NCBI GenBank assembly: GCA_965200885.1
Contig: OZ241737.1
Location: 2,728,001 to 2,792,000 of the forward strand
Reading direction: 5' to 3'
Origin: MPNP01 sp026710155
GTDB lineage: Bacteria; Pseudomonadota; Alphaproteobacteria; Rhodobacterales; Rhodobacteraceae
DNA: 64,000 nt
A program made the translations under genes and the position numbers. The notes beneath the pieces were generated by a model. It worked only from the letters and a program-made list of their open reading frames with translations. It did not search any database and was not told the origin of the DNA. The first letter of the stretch is position 1, and every line of letters starts with the position of its first letter. Of the stretch, positions 54,891-64,000 are shown in pieces.

Positions 54891-55879
54891 TGACAGCAGC
54901 ATTGTCAAAACAGTATTCCATTCAGCATGATACCTACTTCGAATATGACGAAGCAGTCAACAACAAGGTGATGCTGGTCCGTTTGCAACCACGTAATGAT
55001 CGCGGACAGTATCTGAGGACATTTTCGCTTACAGCAGAACCGAAAGCAAATCCGGTTGCTTGTGTTGATAACTTCGGCAATGTGTGCCACACAATAAGCA
55101 TCTTTGGCAAATCCACGAATACTCACATCAGGTCTGTTTCCCGGGTCAACACAATACAGGGTATTGATCTTGATGCCCTACAGCCAATCACCTGGGATGA
55201 ATTGCAAGACCAGTCAAGGCGGGTTCATTTCTGGCATTATCTTGCACCAAGCCAACTGGTTTACCCTGGGGAAGCGCTGGATGGTTTCATGCGCAAACAT
55301 AACCTTAAGCGCGGTTCAGACCCTCTAGCTACATTACGCAGACTCTGTTCTGACTTGTACAATCAACTTGAATATCAACCGGGGAGCACGACCGTGGAAT
55401 CTTCTCTTGAATTTTTTCTGGAAAGAGGCAAGGGAGTTTGTCAGGATTACACACATGCCATGCTCGCCCTGGGTCGCAAATGGGGTATACCCTGCAGGTA
55501 TGTATCGGGTTACCTCTACATTCACTCGTCTTCGCAAAACCACAGTCAGGAAGTTGCCAGCCATGCGTGGCCGGAATTCTGGTTACCTGAAGCAGGTTGG
55601 ATTGGACTTGATCCCACCAACGATTCCGTGGTTGACCATCGCTTCGTCAGAGTGGCACAGGGGCGGGATTATGCAGATGTAGCTCCCACCCGTGGTATTA
55701 TATTTGGCGGGGGAAGAATGTCCATTTCTGTCAAGGTAACAATGAAACCCGCTGAGCCTGAATCAACTATCGGTTACGGGCATGAAAAGGACCAGGTTTG
55801 GGCACATTTAGAGTCAACGCCCTGGCAACGCAAAAATTCAATTAATGTACCCACTGATCAAAATGATCCGGTTCAATAA
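54890..55879 (+). CDS. Transglutaminase-like protein of the ATP-grasp/alpha-E operon
   Basis: 329 aa. The N-terminal beta domain (SIQHDTYFEYDEAVNNKVML) is the bacterial transglutaminase N region. The catalytic triad is visible: Cys184 in GKGVCQDYTHAMLALGR, His225 in SHAWPEFWLP, Asp241 in GLDPTNDSVV. No signal peptide, so cytoplasmic. It could be a peptidase or an amide-forming enzyme acting on the product of the ATP-grasp protein; the pathway is not known. Confidence 0.9.
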   Translation: MTAALSKQYSIQHDTYFEYDEAVNNKVMLVRLQPRNDRGQYLRTFSLTAEPKANPVACVDNFGNVCHTISIFGKSTNTHIRSVSRVNTIQGIDLDALQPITWDELQDQSRRVHFWHYLAPSQLVYPGEALDGFMRKHNLKRGSDPLATLRRLCSDLYNQLEYQPGSTTVESSLEFFLERGKGVCQDYTHAMLALGRKWGIPCRYVSGYLYIHSSSQNHSQEVASHAWPEFWLPEAGWIGLDPTNDSVVDHRFVRVAQGRDYADVAPTRGIIFGGGRMSISVKVTMKPAEPESTIGYGHEKDQVWAHLESTPWQRKNSINVPTDQNDPVQ

Positions 55880-56097
55880 TTTGGAAATTATTCAAAGTTG
55901 GCATTAAAAAAAACAAAATTTGGATGATTTTTATACCCGGGTATATTCCTGAAAATCATTTGTTGATTATCTCTTTCCAATTTCATGGTACCCAAGCCAA
56001 GATTGACAGTTTTGTGTATCTTGATTAAACCGGGAATGAAAAAAAGAAATGATTTTTTGGTTTGCATTTCGGGAGTTTAACTCCCATATTGCATATT

Positions 56098-57264
56098 ATG
56101 TTAAATCGAATAATAAGAGATTTTGTTGAACAGGAAATTGAGTTGAATCCTGCTGTGGTTCTTCTTGGCGCTCGCCAGGTAGGCAAAACAACCCTTGCAA
56201 AAAAAATTGTTGAACAAATACCTTCTGTCTATCTTGATCTGGAATCACCATCAGCTTTGGCCAGATTGGTGGATTCGGAAAATTATTTTTATGAAAACTC
56301 AGACAAGTTAATCATACTTGATGAAATCCAACGATTACCTGAAATATTCATGGTATTGCGGTGTGTAATCGACAGCAATCGTCAAAAAGGAAAAGAAGGT
56401 ACACAATTCTTGTTGCTTGGCTCAGCTTCAATGGATTTGTTGCGTCAAACTTCTGAAAGTCTTGCTGGACGAATTAGCTATGTTGAAATGAGCGGAATCA
56501 ATATACTTGAAGCCTCTCCAGATAAAACCAATCAACTCTGGTTACGAGGAAGTTTTCCGAAAAATTTTCTTGCAAGGAGTGACAAAGTGGCCATGAGACA
56601 AATAGAAAACCTGATACGTAACTACCTGGAGCGGGATTTAGCCCAAATGGGATTTAATGTTCCAGCCATAAGATTAAGACGGTTATGGACGATGCTTGCT
56701 CATTTGCAAGGTGAAACTTTAAATTTTACAAATTTAGCATCCAATCTTGAGGTGGATCGAAAAACAATTAATTACTATATCGATATCCTAATTGATTTAT
56801 TCCTAGTACGACGCGTTGAGCCTTGGTATGCAAATGTCAAGAAGAGATTGGTTAAATCTCCACGATATTACGTCAGGGATAGCGGTGTATTGCACCGTTT
56901 ACTTGGAATTGGAGACTATGATTCCTTATTGTCCAATCCTATCCTTGGCAAGAGCTGGGAAGGCTTTGTCGTTGAGAATCTACACTCGGTTATGCCGCCT
57001 TTGGCTCAAACATATTTCTTTCAAACAGCCAGTGGAACTGAAATAGATTTGGTTATCAAAATGCCTAATTCGGAAATCTGGGCTATTGAGATTAAATTTG
57101 GGCGCGCGCCAAAAATTAACAAGAGTTTTAACCAGACCTGTGATGATGTGGGAGCTACACGGAAATTTATTGTCTATGGTGGGGATGAAGAGTTTCCCGT
57201 AGGTAAAAATGTTCGAATGATTTCCTTGCCAAATATAATGAACAAGCTGATCGCTGCACATTAA
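56098..57264 (+). CDS. AAA ATPase with DUF4143 domain
   Basis: 388 aa from MLNRIIRDFVEQEIELNPAV. Walker A VLLGARQVGKTTLAKKI (residues 21-37), Walker B LIILDEIQRLPEIFMVL. The C-terminal DUF4143 domain has a PD-(D/E)XK-like core: GTEIDLVIKMPNSEIWAIEI, then KFGRAPK. The family is very widespread, patchily distributed and often horizontally moved, with unclear function. It stands alone; codon use is AT-rich like the surrounding region. The start may be 36 bases earlier (56062). Confidence 0.88.
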   Translation: MLNRIIRDFVEQEIELNPAVVLLGARQVGKTTLAKKIVEQIPSVYLDLESPSALARLVDSENYFYENSDKLIILDEIQRLPEIFMVLRCVIDSNRQKGKEGTQFLLLGSASMDLLRQTSESLAGRISYVEMSGINILEASPDKTNQLWLRGSFPKNFLARSDKVAMRQIENLIRNYLERDLAQMGFNVPAIRLRRLWTMLAHLQGETLNFTNLASNLEVDRKTINYYIDILIDLFLVRRVEPWYANVKKRLVKSPRYYVRDSGVLHRLLGIGDYDSLLSNPILGKSWEGFVVENLHSVMPPLAQTYFFQTASGTEIDLVIKMPNSEIWAIEIKFGRAPKINKSFNQTCDDVGATRKFIVYGGDEEFPVGKNVRMISLPNIMNKLIAAH

Positions 57265-57436
57265 TTGGGCTTGCAATGTATCCAAGCCATGGGTGCTCGT
57301 TTACCCCTTGTCTAAAAATTCGGAGAACTTTGCTACCAAATACATGTATTGACTTCAGGTACTGGGCCTGAGGAAAATTCAAGTAAACCGTAAATCTAAA
57401 TTACCGAACAATATTACAAAATCCAATCGGTTTGAT

Positions 57437-59146
57437 TTAGTGGCTTTCTCTTAAAACCGGTCTGGTATCCTTGCCTAATAGAAAATCCATGTCTGCTCCT
57501 TTATTGGCCTGCAAAACGTGATCCACATAAAGTTTGGCATAGCCCCGGTGGTATCGCGGCTCTTCTGGTTTCCAATTTTCCCTTCTTTGATTCAACTCTT
57601 CTTCTGAAACGAGCATATCCAGGATTCCTCCGGGTACATCCATTCGAATTCTATCACCGGTTTGAACAAGGGAAAGAGGACCGCCAACCTGTGATTCAGG
57701 TGAGGTATGCAAAACCACTGTTCCAAAGGCAGTTCCAGACATTCTTGCATCGGATATTCTGACCATGTCCCTTACACCCTTTTCAGCTAATGCTTTCGGG
57801 ATGGGCATATTACCCACCTCGGGCATGCCGGGATAGCCTTTTGGTCCACATCCCTTGAGAACAAGAATGGTATTTTCATCCACCGGTAATGAGGGATCGT
57901 CAATTAATTCCTTTAAATGTTCGATATTTTCAAACACAAATGCCGGAGCTTCATGAACCAATAATTCAGGTGTTGCTGCAGAAGGTTTTATTATTGCACC
58001 ATCGGGTGCAAGTGATCCCTTGAGTACCTTGATACCTGCACTTTCCTTGAGAGGTCTGTCCAAAGAATATATAACATCGCGATTATAGCATTCAGCACCC
58101 TCCGTATAATGCTTTATATCCTTGTTCAGAACGGTATTGGCAGGGCGTAAATATGATTTAATTTCGCTCAGCACGACTGGCAAACCACCGGCGTAACAAA
58201 AATCCTCCATCAAATACTTTCCCGAGGGCATGCAATTCACCAGGAGAGGAATGTCGGATCCCAACTCGAAATCCTCCAGGTTGAGCTCAATGCCCATGCG
58301 ACCGGCAATGGCCAGCAAATGGACAACAGCATTGGTGGAACCACCAATCGCGGCATTGGTCAAAATTGCATTCTCGAAACTTTCCCTAGTCAGAATCCTT
58401 GATAGTCGTAAATCCTCCTTGACCATATTGACAATTGTTTTACCGGACATATGTGCCAGAGCAGTCCTTCTGGCATCTACCGCCGGAAGAGCCGCATTGG
58501 TTGGTAAACTGAGACCAAGCGCCTCCATCAGGCTTGCCATGGTGGAAGCAGTCCCCATGGTCATGCAAACACCAGCGGATCGGCTGTTTCCCGCTTCTGC
58601 AGCAATAAAGTCATTGATGGACATCTTACCAGCTCTGACATCCTCTGAAAATTTCCAGACATGGGTACCGGAACCGATATCCTGGCCTCTGAATTTTCCA
58701 TTCAGCATAGGGCCTGCTGAAACAACGATCGTCGGCAAATCAACGGAAGCCGCTCCCATTACCTGACCCGGCGTGGTTTTGTCACACCCCCCAAGGAGAA
58801 CGACGCCATCCATACCATATCCACGAATACACTCTTCCACATCCATCGACAGAAGGTTTCTGAAGAGCATAGCAGTTGGTCGTATCTGTGTTTCACCAAG
58901 TGATGTCACGGGGAACTCAACCGGAAAACCTCCGGATTCCCAAACCCCTCGCTTCACGGCCTCGGCCAGAATTCGCAACCCCGAATTGCAAGGTGTGAGT
59001 TCAGACCAGGTGTTGCAGATTCCGATTATGGGTCTTCCATCAAAGACATGGGCCGGAAATCCCTGATTTTTCATCCAACTCCGGTGGACAAAACCATCCT
59101 TGTCCTGCTTGCCATACCATTCCTGGCTTCGAAGCTTTTTCTTCAT
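57437..59146 (-). CDS. IlvD/Edd family dehydratase (L-arabinonate dehydratase-like)
   Basis: 569-aa Fe-S dehydratase. FVHRSWMKNQGFPAHVFDGR and PIIGICNTWSELTPCNSGLR at the N-terminus mark the sugar-acid branch rather than biosynthetic IlvD. Cluster cysteines are Cys53 (TPCNSG), Cys121 (GGCDKTTPG) and the one in SAGVCMTMGTASTMASLMEA. The C-terminal ARMSGTAFGTVVLHTSPES is conserved. It should convert a pentonate or similar acid to its 2-keto-3-deoxy form. It is not next to the TTT operon, but could supply the same catabolic theme. Confidence 0.88.
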   Translation of the reverse strand: MKKKLRSQEWYGKQDKDGFVHRSWMKNQGFPAHVFDGRPIIGICNTWSELTPCNSGLRILAEAVKRGVWESGGFPVEFPVTSLGETQIRPTAMLFRNLLSMDVEECIRGYGMDGVVLLGGCDKTTPGQVMGAASVDLPTIVVSAGPMLNGKFRGQDIGSGTHVWKFSEDVRAGKMSINDFIAAEAGNSRSAGVCMTMGTASTMASLMEALGLSLPTNAALPAVDARRTALAHMSGKTIVNMVKEDLRLSRILTRESFENAILTNAAIGGSTNAVVHLLAIAGRMGIELNLEDFELGSDIPLLVNCMPSGKYLMEDFCYAGGLPVVLSEIKSYLRPANTVLNKDIKHYTEGAECYNRDVIYSLDRPLKESAGIKVLKGSLAPDGAIIKPSAATPELLVHEAPAFVFENIEHLKELIDDPSLPVDENTILVLKGCGPKGYPGMPEVGNMPIPKALAEKGVRDMVRISDARMSGTAFGTVVLHTSPESQVGGPLSLVQTGDRIRMDVPGGILDMLVSEEELNQRRENWKPEEPRYHRGYAKLYVDHVLQANKGADMDFLLGKDTRPVLRESH

Positions 59147-59212
59147 TTATTTTTCCTTTATCGTATTGTGGTTTACAATGCCTTATAGGGGAATATTTTT
59201 GTATCTTCCCCA

Positions 59213-61055
59213 TTATCGGTCAGCTCTTTGACCGTTTAACAGCCAGGTGTTAAATACCAATTCCAATAGAACTTTTTGGCGTACCTTAATTGCTGCCTTA
59301 TTCCACACCTTAAAGATATGGTTATAATCAGCTTTTAATTTATTGAGCTGTGTTTGTTTTCCGATACAGTATTTATGGTACAGTAAATTTGTACAAAGAA
59401 CATCTGAATTTAAATATTCTAATGGTTTAGCTTCAAACCAATTAGTGTTCAGATCATTACATTTATTTATGGCTTGATTGAGAACGCTTTCAAGCAAGGT
59501 AACATTACCAAGCAAACTTACACTATTTTTGTAATCATCTTCATCAGTAAATTCATCTGGTAAATCATCATCCTTTGGTTTTTGCGGCAGGATGTGTTCA
59601 ATTTGTAGGCCATCAATAAATGCTAAACCATGCTCAGTCTTTCCTGCTTGTCTGCGTAATGTATTCACGATACAACCTAATACATAACGCTGACGATAAA
59701 GGGGGCTATAGTGAGTATGATGTAGGTTCAAAAAGGCTTGCCTGAAATCCCCGATTTTTTTCTTTATGTAAGGTACCAAAGTTTTGTTCAACACTTTAGT
59801 AAGTTCTTGTTGAGTTGCTACCTCACGAAGTTCTACAGTCCATTGAGTAAATAGGTGTTCATTATTTTTTGCTTGAATACCCATCGAATTGCTAAAGAAA
59901 AAGAAGCTTTCCAGCTCATTTGCTAATACTTCGATGAGGGATTTATCTGCATTATCTTTTAGTGCAAGAAGTAAAATTAAGTGTTGGCGCGATTTATACC
60001 TATTTATAAAGCCTATGCGAGTTGCTGCAGGGTAATCACCACCCTCTTTTTGCATTGTAGCATTTAACAAATCTGTGTAACGCTTAGACTGTTTGCCCAT
60101 TTCATTTGCTAATTTCAGAGGACTTTCTTCATAGTTTGTAGATTTTTTTCCTTCTGATGAAATAATCCATTTATAAATTTCATCTTCACGTAGATTTTCA
60201 TGATGATATCGAGCAATTAGAAAATAACGCAGAAATCTTAATGGACTTTGATCTTCACCACAGGATTTTAGGTTTTTGTTAATCTTTTTCCATTGGTATT
60301 TGATTTTTTGAAATTCGGATTCTTTTACTTGGCTAAATAATGGGTTTTTAACTAAATCCATGGCATTTAACCCTACGCCACGCTGGTTAATTGTTTCAAA
60401 GATTTTTAGGGCACTGCTGAGGTTTTCAGATTCTATTACGACCAACTCAATTTTAGTCAAAAAATACTTTGGGTATTTAACCAAAAGACTTACATCACCG
60501 TTCTTAACACCATCCAATTCTGGTATATTATTTCCTTCATAAACGTATTTTAAGTGATCTTTTATGCGCTCATAAGCTTGCTGCATTTTCTTAATTGAGG
60601 TGGTGCTTTCATCGGTATATTCTTTCTTTAGTACAAGAGTGCTAAGGAAATTCTTACTTTCGTCGTATTGCAACTCTAATCGAAATTGGGTTTCATCCGA
60701 TTCAATATCAAAACCATAAAGCCATTCCTTGATGGTCTTTAAGTATTGGCTAGGTTTTTCATCAAGGTCTAAATTAGATAACAAGTCTTGGAAAGCGCAC
60801 AGTGTCAAAACAATAGTGGTTAGTCTTTGCTGACCATCAATGACCTCATACTTACCTTCATTTTTTACAATAAGTATTGAGTATAAAATAGCTCTGTTGT
60901 TCAGTGGTTTGACTATCATATTCGTTGTATATATCTTCCAAAAATTGTTCAACTTGATCACCAACTTTCCAAACATATTCACGTTGATAGTCTGGTACCA
61001 AAAAGAAATAATCTTTGAGTTTTTGAATACTGTGCACATCAGCATTAATTTCCAT
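59213..61055 (-). pseudogene. DUF262/DUF1524 (GmrSD-type) restriction endonuclease, frameshifted
   Basis: The start MEINADVHSIQKLKDYFFLV then PDYQREYVWKVGDQVEQFLE is the normal DUF262 N-terminus, in one frame up to QQSYFI. The rest, SILIVKNEGKYEVIDGQQRL then TTIVL, is in another frame. The break is near 60880, in the YFI-GSI segment, consistent with one extra or two missing bases. The large second frame is open to 59213 and carries the DUF1524 nuclease motif LQIEHILPQKPKDDD. GmrSD-like enzymes attack modified phage DNA. Only one shift separates a full gene, so recent inactivation or a sequencing error is possible. Confidence 0.82.
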
Positions 61056-61256
61056 TGTTAATCCTCTATTTACCTGTTTTCTACGCTTTGGAAATAACAT
61101 TGATAAATATTACCAAGTGAAAGTTTTTATATTCAGTTTTTTTCCTTGGGTAAATTACCAATCAGTTTAACAGTGTTGGGGCACATGAAAATTAGGTATT
61201 TTTGATGAATAGTAACTGCTTCAGGATAGTTATACCCAGAGTTTTTTCACCGAATA

Positions 61257-62318
61257 TCAGTAAATACGTGCTTCTGTAGTCCGGTCAAAAAGATAAATTG
61301 CCCGATCCTCAAAGAGAAGTTTAACCTTGTTTTTTGGTGCGATTGCACCCTCCCCTTTCGTTTCAACAACTATTTTCTCCTGTGAAGGTGTAAGTAGGTA
61401 ATCATAGGTTACTCCACCCAATTTTTCAGACAACTCGGTAATTAACTCGGATTCACCAGGTTCTATTGAGAGGTCCTGCGGACGTAATCCGACAATTACC
61501 TTGGTGCCATCTTTCGGCAGGTTTGCTGTAGTATTATAGACAGTATCTCCAAGCGCTCCAATCTGAACCCCACCTGCCCTTATCAACCCATCCAGAAAGT
61601 TCATGCTAGGGGAACCAATAAAACCTGCGACAAACTTGTTTGCTGGATTATTGTATAACTCCATGGGTGCTCCGGTCTGTTCAACAATTCCATTCCGGAG
61701 AACGACTATTTTATCAGCAAGTGTCATCGCCTCGACCTGATCATGGGTTACATAGATCATGGTTACATCCATCTCATTGTGCAAACGGGCAATTTCCACT
61801 CGCATTTCAACCCTTAACTCGGCATCCAAATTTGATAACGGTTCATCAAAGAGAAATACTTCGGGACCTCTAACAATAGCCCTGCCTATTGCCACTCTTT
61901 GACGCTGACCACCTGAAAGGGCTTTTGGTTTGCGATGCATGTAGTCACTCAATCTCAAAATCTCGGCTGCATTCCTGACCTTTTCATTGATCTCGGATTT
62001 GGGAACCTTGTTCATTTTGAGACCGAAACCCAGATTTTCCTCGACTGTCATGTGCGGGTAAAGGGCATAAGTTTGAAAAACCATTGCAATACCCCGATCG
62101 GCAGGATCAACATTGGTGACATCCCTTGGTCCTATGTTGATTGTTCCACTTGTCGTTTCCTCCAAACCTGCAATCATCCTCAGCAAGGTAGATTTACCAC
62201 AACCTGAAGGCCCCACAAACACACAGAACTCTGCTTCCTTGATTTCCAAGTTTATTCCATGGATGACTTCAACATCACCATAATTTTTATATACCGAATT
62301 TAAACTTACACCCGACAT
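61257..62318 (-). CDS. ugpC: ABC sugar transporter ATPase (UgpC/MsmK type)
   Basis: 353 aa, intact. Walker A GPSGCGKST at residues 36-44, Q-loop MVFQTYALYPHMTV, signature LSGGQRQRVAIGRAIV, Walker B VFLFDEPLSNLDAE, switch His in MIYVTHDQVEAMTLADKIVV, and a C-terminal TOBE-like regulatory domain. It is divergent from the binding-protein gene at 62588; the 270-base space between them must hold both promoters. ATPases of this type often serve several sugar importers, so it could have replaced the function of the dead copy at 49390-50374. Confidence 0.92.
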   Translation of the reverse strand: MSGVSLNSVYKNYGDVEVIHGINLEIKEAEFCVFVGPSGCGKSTLLRMIAGLEETTSGTINIGPRDVTNVDPADRGIAMVFQTYALYPHMTVEENLGFGLKMNKVPKSEINEKVRNAAEILRLSDYMHRKPKALSGGQRQRVAIGRAIVRGPEVFLFDEPLSNLDAELRVEMRVEIARLHNEMDVTMIYVTHDQVEAMTLADKIVVLRNGIVEQTGAPMELYNNPANKFVAGFIGSPSMNFLDGLIRAGGVQIGALGDTVYNTTANLPKDGTKVIVGLRPQDLSIEPGESELITELSEKLGGVTYDYLLTPSQEKIVVETKGEGAIAPKNKVKLLFEDRAIYLFDRTTEARIY

Positions 62319-62587
62319 AAAAACCTTCCCAAAAACCTGTCACAAAGTCTGAACACTAAAACAATGCTACGTATTACCTTACTAAAATTTTCTTCAATCA
62401 AAACCAACAATTCAAACCCATTGATCGTACTTAATAATAAATCAAGCCTTTAGAAAGTCATGGAATATTCCTGCCGGAAATTGTGGGAAATCCATAATTA
62501 GGCCAACCATTTGAATAATCTAACAAATTAACTAATTTTAAAGTCCCTCATATACAAATTTTGTATATTTTATTTTTAAGGAGAAAA

Positions 62588-63823
62588 ATGAAAATGAAAA
62601 TCAAGCAGCTGTTCGCTGCCATGGCATTGGTCGCATTTGGTGGTACCGTGTCGGCAACTGAATTGATAATAAATACGGATACTTCTGACCCCGCTCCAAA
62701 AAAAGCGTTCGAGGACCTTATTGAAGGATTCAAGGCAGAAAATCCCGACATTGAAGTAACTTGGAATCTTTTTGACCACGAGGGTTACAAAACCTCCATC
62801 AGAAACTTCCTTACTGCAGATGCACCCGATGTTGCCAACTGGTATGCTGGCAACCGTATGCTGCCATATGTCAATGCCGGCCTTTTTGAACCTGTAGATG
62901 ATGTGTGGCAAGCAGAAGGTCTTACCGAGTCACTGAAATCAGCTCAAGCTTCCATGACCATTGATGGTCAAATCTGGGGTGTTCCCTATACCTACTATCA
63001 ATGGGGTGTATATTACCGCAAGGATATTTTCGAAGATTTGGGAATTGCTGTTCCAACCAATTGGGATGAGTTCAAACAAGCTGGAGCAACTCTTATCGAG
63101 AATGGAATTACGCCCATAACCATTGGTACCAAATATCTCTGGACAGCTGCAGGTGTCTTTGATTACATCAATCTGCGAACCAATGGATACGATTTCCACA
63201 TGGCTCTTACCCAAGGTGAAATCCCCTGGACGGATGAACGTGTTCGTGCCACCATGGAGAACTGGAAAGACATCGTGCAAGCCGGTTTCTTCCTGGAAAA
63301 CCATGCAGCTTATACATGGCAGGAAGCCTTGGCACCAATGGTAAATGGCGAAGCAGCCATGTATGTCATGGGTAATTTCTCGGTTGCACCACTGCGTGAA
63401 GCCGGTTTGACAGATGATCAACTCGGATTTTTCCAGTTTCCGATGATCACTCCCGGAATTCCCGTAGCAGAGGAAGCACCAACCGATACTGTCCACATTC
63501 CGGCCAATGCCAAGAACAAAGACAATGCACGTAAATTCCTGGCTTACATTGCAAGGGCTGATGTACAAACCCAAATCAATGCAACTCTTGGTCAATTACC
63601 GATCAATTCGGGTTCTGAAGTCGCCGACGACAAGTTTCTGGAAGCAGGTTTCGCCATGCTTTCAGCTGCGGAGGGTGGCATAGCCCAGTTCTTTGATCGT
63701 GATGCTCCAGCCGAAATGGCCGAAGCAGGCATGCAAGGATTTCAGGAATTCATGGTTAAACCAGACCGGCTTGACGACATTCTGGAAAGATTGGAAAAAG
63801 CCCGTCAAAGGATTTACCAGTAA
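62588..63823 (+). CDS. Carbohydrate ABC transporter substrate-binding protein
   Basis: 411-aa extracellular solute-binding protein. AAGGAG eight bases before ATG 62588 sets the start; MKMKIKQLFAAMALVAFGGT is the signal peptide, cleaved after VSA. Mature features of the family: EDLIEGFKAENPDIEVTWNL, DVANWYAGNRMLPYVNAGLF, WGVPYTYYQWGVYYRKDIFE and AAMYVMGNFSVAPLRE. The permease gene follows after a hairpin, and the ATPase gene is divergent upstream. Confidence 0.92.
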   Translation: MKMKIKQLFAAMALVAFGGTVSATELIINTDTSDPAPKKAFEDLIEGFKAENPDIEVTWNLFDHEGYKTSIRNFLTADAPDVANWYAGNRMLPYVNAGLFEPVDDVWQAEGLTESLKSAQASMTIDGQIWGVPYTYYQWGVYYRKDIFEDLGIAVPTNWDEFKQAGATLIENGITPITIGTKYLWTAAGVFDYINLRTNGYDFHMALTQGEIPWTDERVRATMENWKDIVQAGFFLENHAAYTWQEALAPMVNGEAAMYVMGNFSVAPLREAGLTDDQLGFFQFPMITPGIPVAEEAPTDTVHIPANAKNKDNARKFLAYIARADVQTQINATLGQLPINSGSEVADDKFLEAGFAMLSAAEGGIAQFFDRDAPAEMAEAGMQGFQEFMVKPDRLDDILERLEKARQRIYQ

Positions 63824-63833
63824 ATAAGCCATC

Positions 63834-63861
63834 GAACACTACAGTTTCGGCTGTAGTGTTC
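63834..63861 (+). terminator. Hairpin between binding-protein and permease genes
   Basis: Perfect 11-bp stem GAACACTACAG / CTGTAGTGTTC with loop TTTCGG, 10 bases after the binding-protein stop. There is no long T run (TTGTCATT follows), so it is more likely a partial terminator or mRNA-stabilising hairpin, which would let the binding protein be made in excess of the permease. Confidence 0.75.
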
Positions 63862-63881
63862 TTGTCATTCGAGATCACTTA

Positions 63882-64000
63882 ATGCGGCTTTTTGGCCTAT
63901 CGCAGAGAACGCTTGCACCCTGGCTTTTTCTTGTTCCAGGGGTATTTATTTTTCTGATCTATGTGATCTTCCCAATATTCCAGTCAATCAACATTTCCTT
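63882..64000 (+). CDS. ABC transporter permease, N-terminal fragment (runs off the window)
   Basis: ATG 63882 gives MRLFGLSQRTLAPWLFLVPG, then VFIFLIYVIFPIFQSINIS, the first membrane helix of a MalF/UgpA-type permease (W-x-F-x-x-P-x-x-x-x-F-x-x-Y-x-x-x-P). Forty codons are present; the rest is beyond the window. Confidence 0.85.
   Translation, partial: MRLFGLSQRTLAPWLFLVPGVFIFLIYVIFPIFQSINIS

Noticed and set aside
56062..57264. The DUF4143 ATPase as part of a toxin-antitoxin or defence pair.
   Set aside because: No partner gene is adjacent and the family has no firm link to such systems.
1..64000. tRNA, rRNA or CRISPR arrays.
   Set aside because: No T-loop-like GTTCGAATC with a matching acceptor stem, no rRNA-like sequence and no regularly spaced repeat set was seen on reading through the window.

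Overview
The window reads as an alphaproteobacterium with an AT-leaning genome. Supporting this are the soxBDA sarcosine oxidase order, the aerobic cobaltochelatase pair cobS/cobT with the J-domain gene that usually precedes cobS, an alphaproteobacterial-type ccmI, lpxC-bamD-recN, and a tripartite tricarboxylate (TTT) transporter. The household genes are intact and closely packed. Between them lie long stretches of decay: frameshifted genes, stop-riddled remnants, miniature inverted-repeat elements and patches that are visibly GC-richer than their surroundings. That mix suggests a genome undergoing erosion, possibly host-associated, although assembly errors could explain individual frameshifts.

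Layout. 1-2602 (minus): sarcosine oxidase operon. 3055-4788 (plus): ccmI, ruvX, DUF1289. 4944-5552: a small coiled-coil membrane protein and its broken paralogue. 5638-11658: dusA, a PcfJ-like protein and an autotransporter. 11659-14380: a decayed HEPN gene with an intact partner, and a class I amidotransferase gene bracketed by two miniature elements. 14381-21629: gatB, bolA, J-domain protein, cobS, cobT, aminopeptidase P. 21630-24344: a gene-poor stretch, a GC-rich fic gene and a nonsense-interrupted DUF2513 gene. 24466-28193 (minus): recN, bamD, lpxC. 28283-30258: nested inverted repeats, a Calx-beta-like secreted protein gene carrying a G10 tract, and an EF-hand pseudogene. 30563-31264: an mtgA with an altered catalytic motif. 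31296-38333 (minus): a sugar-acid catabolic operon with its TTT transporter. 38334-40028: a GC-rich patch and a second secreted-protein gene carrying a G/C tract. 40431-52143: sugar oxidoreductases, two GH4 glycosidases, a gutted halogenase, a GH2 glycosidase and a dead ABC sugar transporter. 52408-55879: the ATP-grasp / alpha-E / transglutaminase trio. 56098-61055: a DUF4143 ATPase, an IlvD/Edd dehydratase and a frameshifted DUF262/DUF1524 nuclease gene. 61257-64000: an intact ABC sugar transporter (divergent ATPase, binding protein, start of a permease).

The most unusual signal is a pair of unrelated secreted-protein genes (28958-29525 and 39359-40028, both minus). They share an almost identical ribosome-binding leader (AAGGAGAAACAT), a signal peptide region, a run of 10 or 9 identical G/C bases within it, and a closely similar hairpin terminator. 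In both genes the tract is exactly one base too long for the reading frame, so both look switched off. This fits a slipped-strand phase-variable secreted set, or two homopolymer miscalls. The second theme is a family of four miniature elements of 162-177 bp with ends beginning ATACCATTTC or ATACCAATTC.
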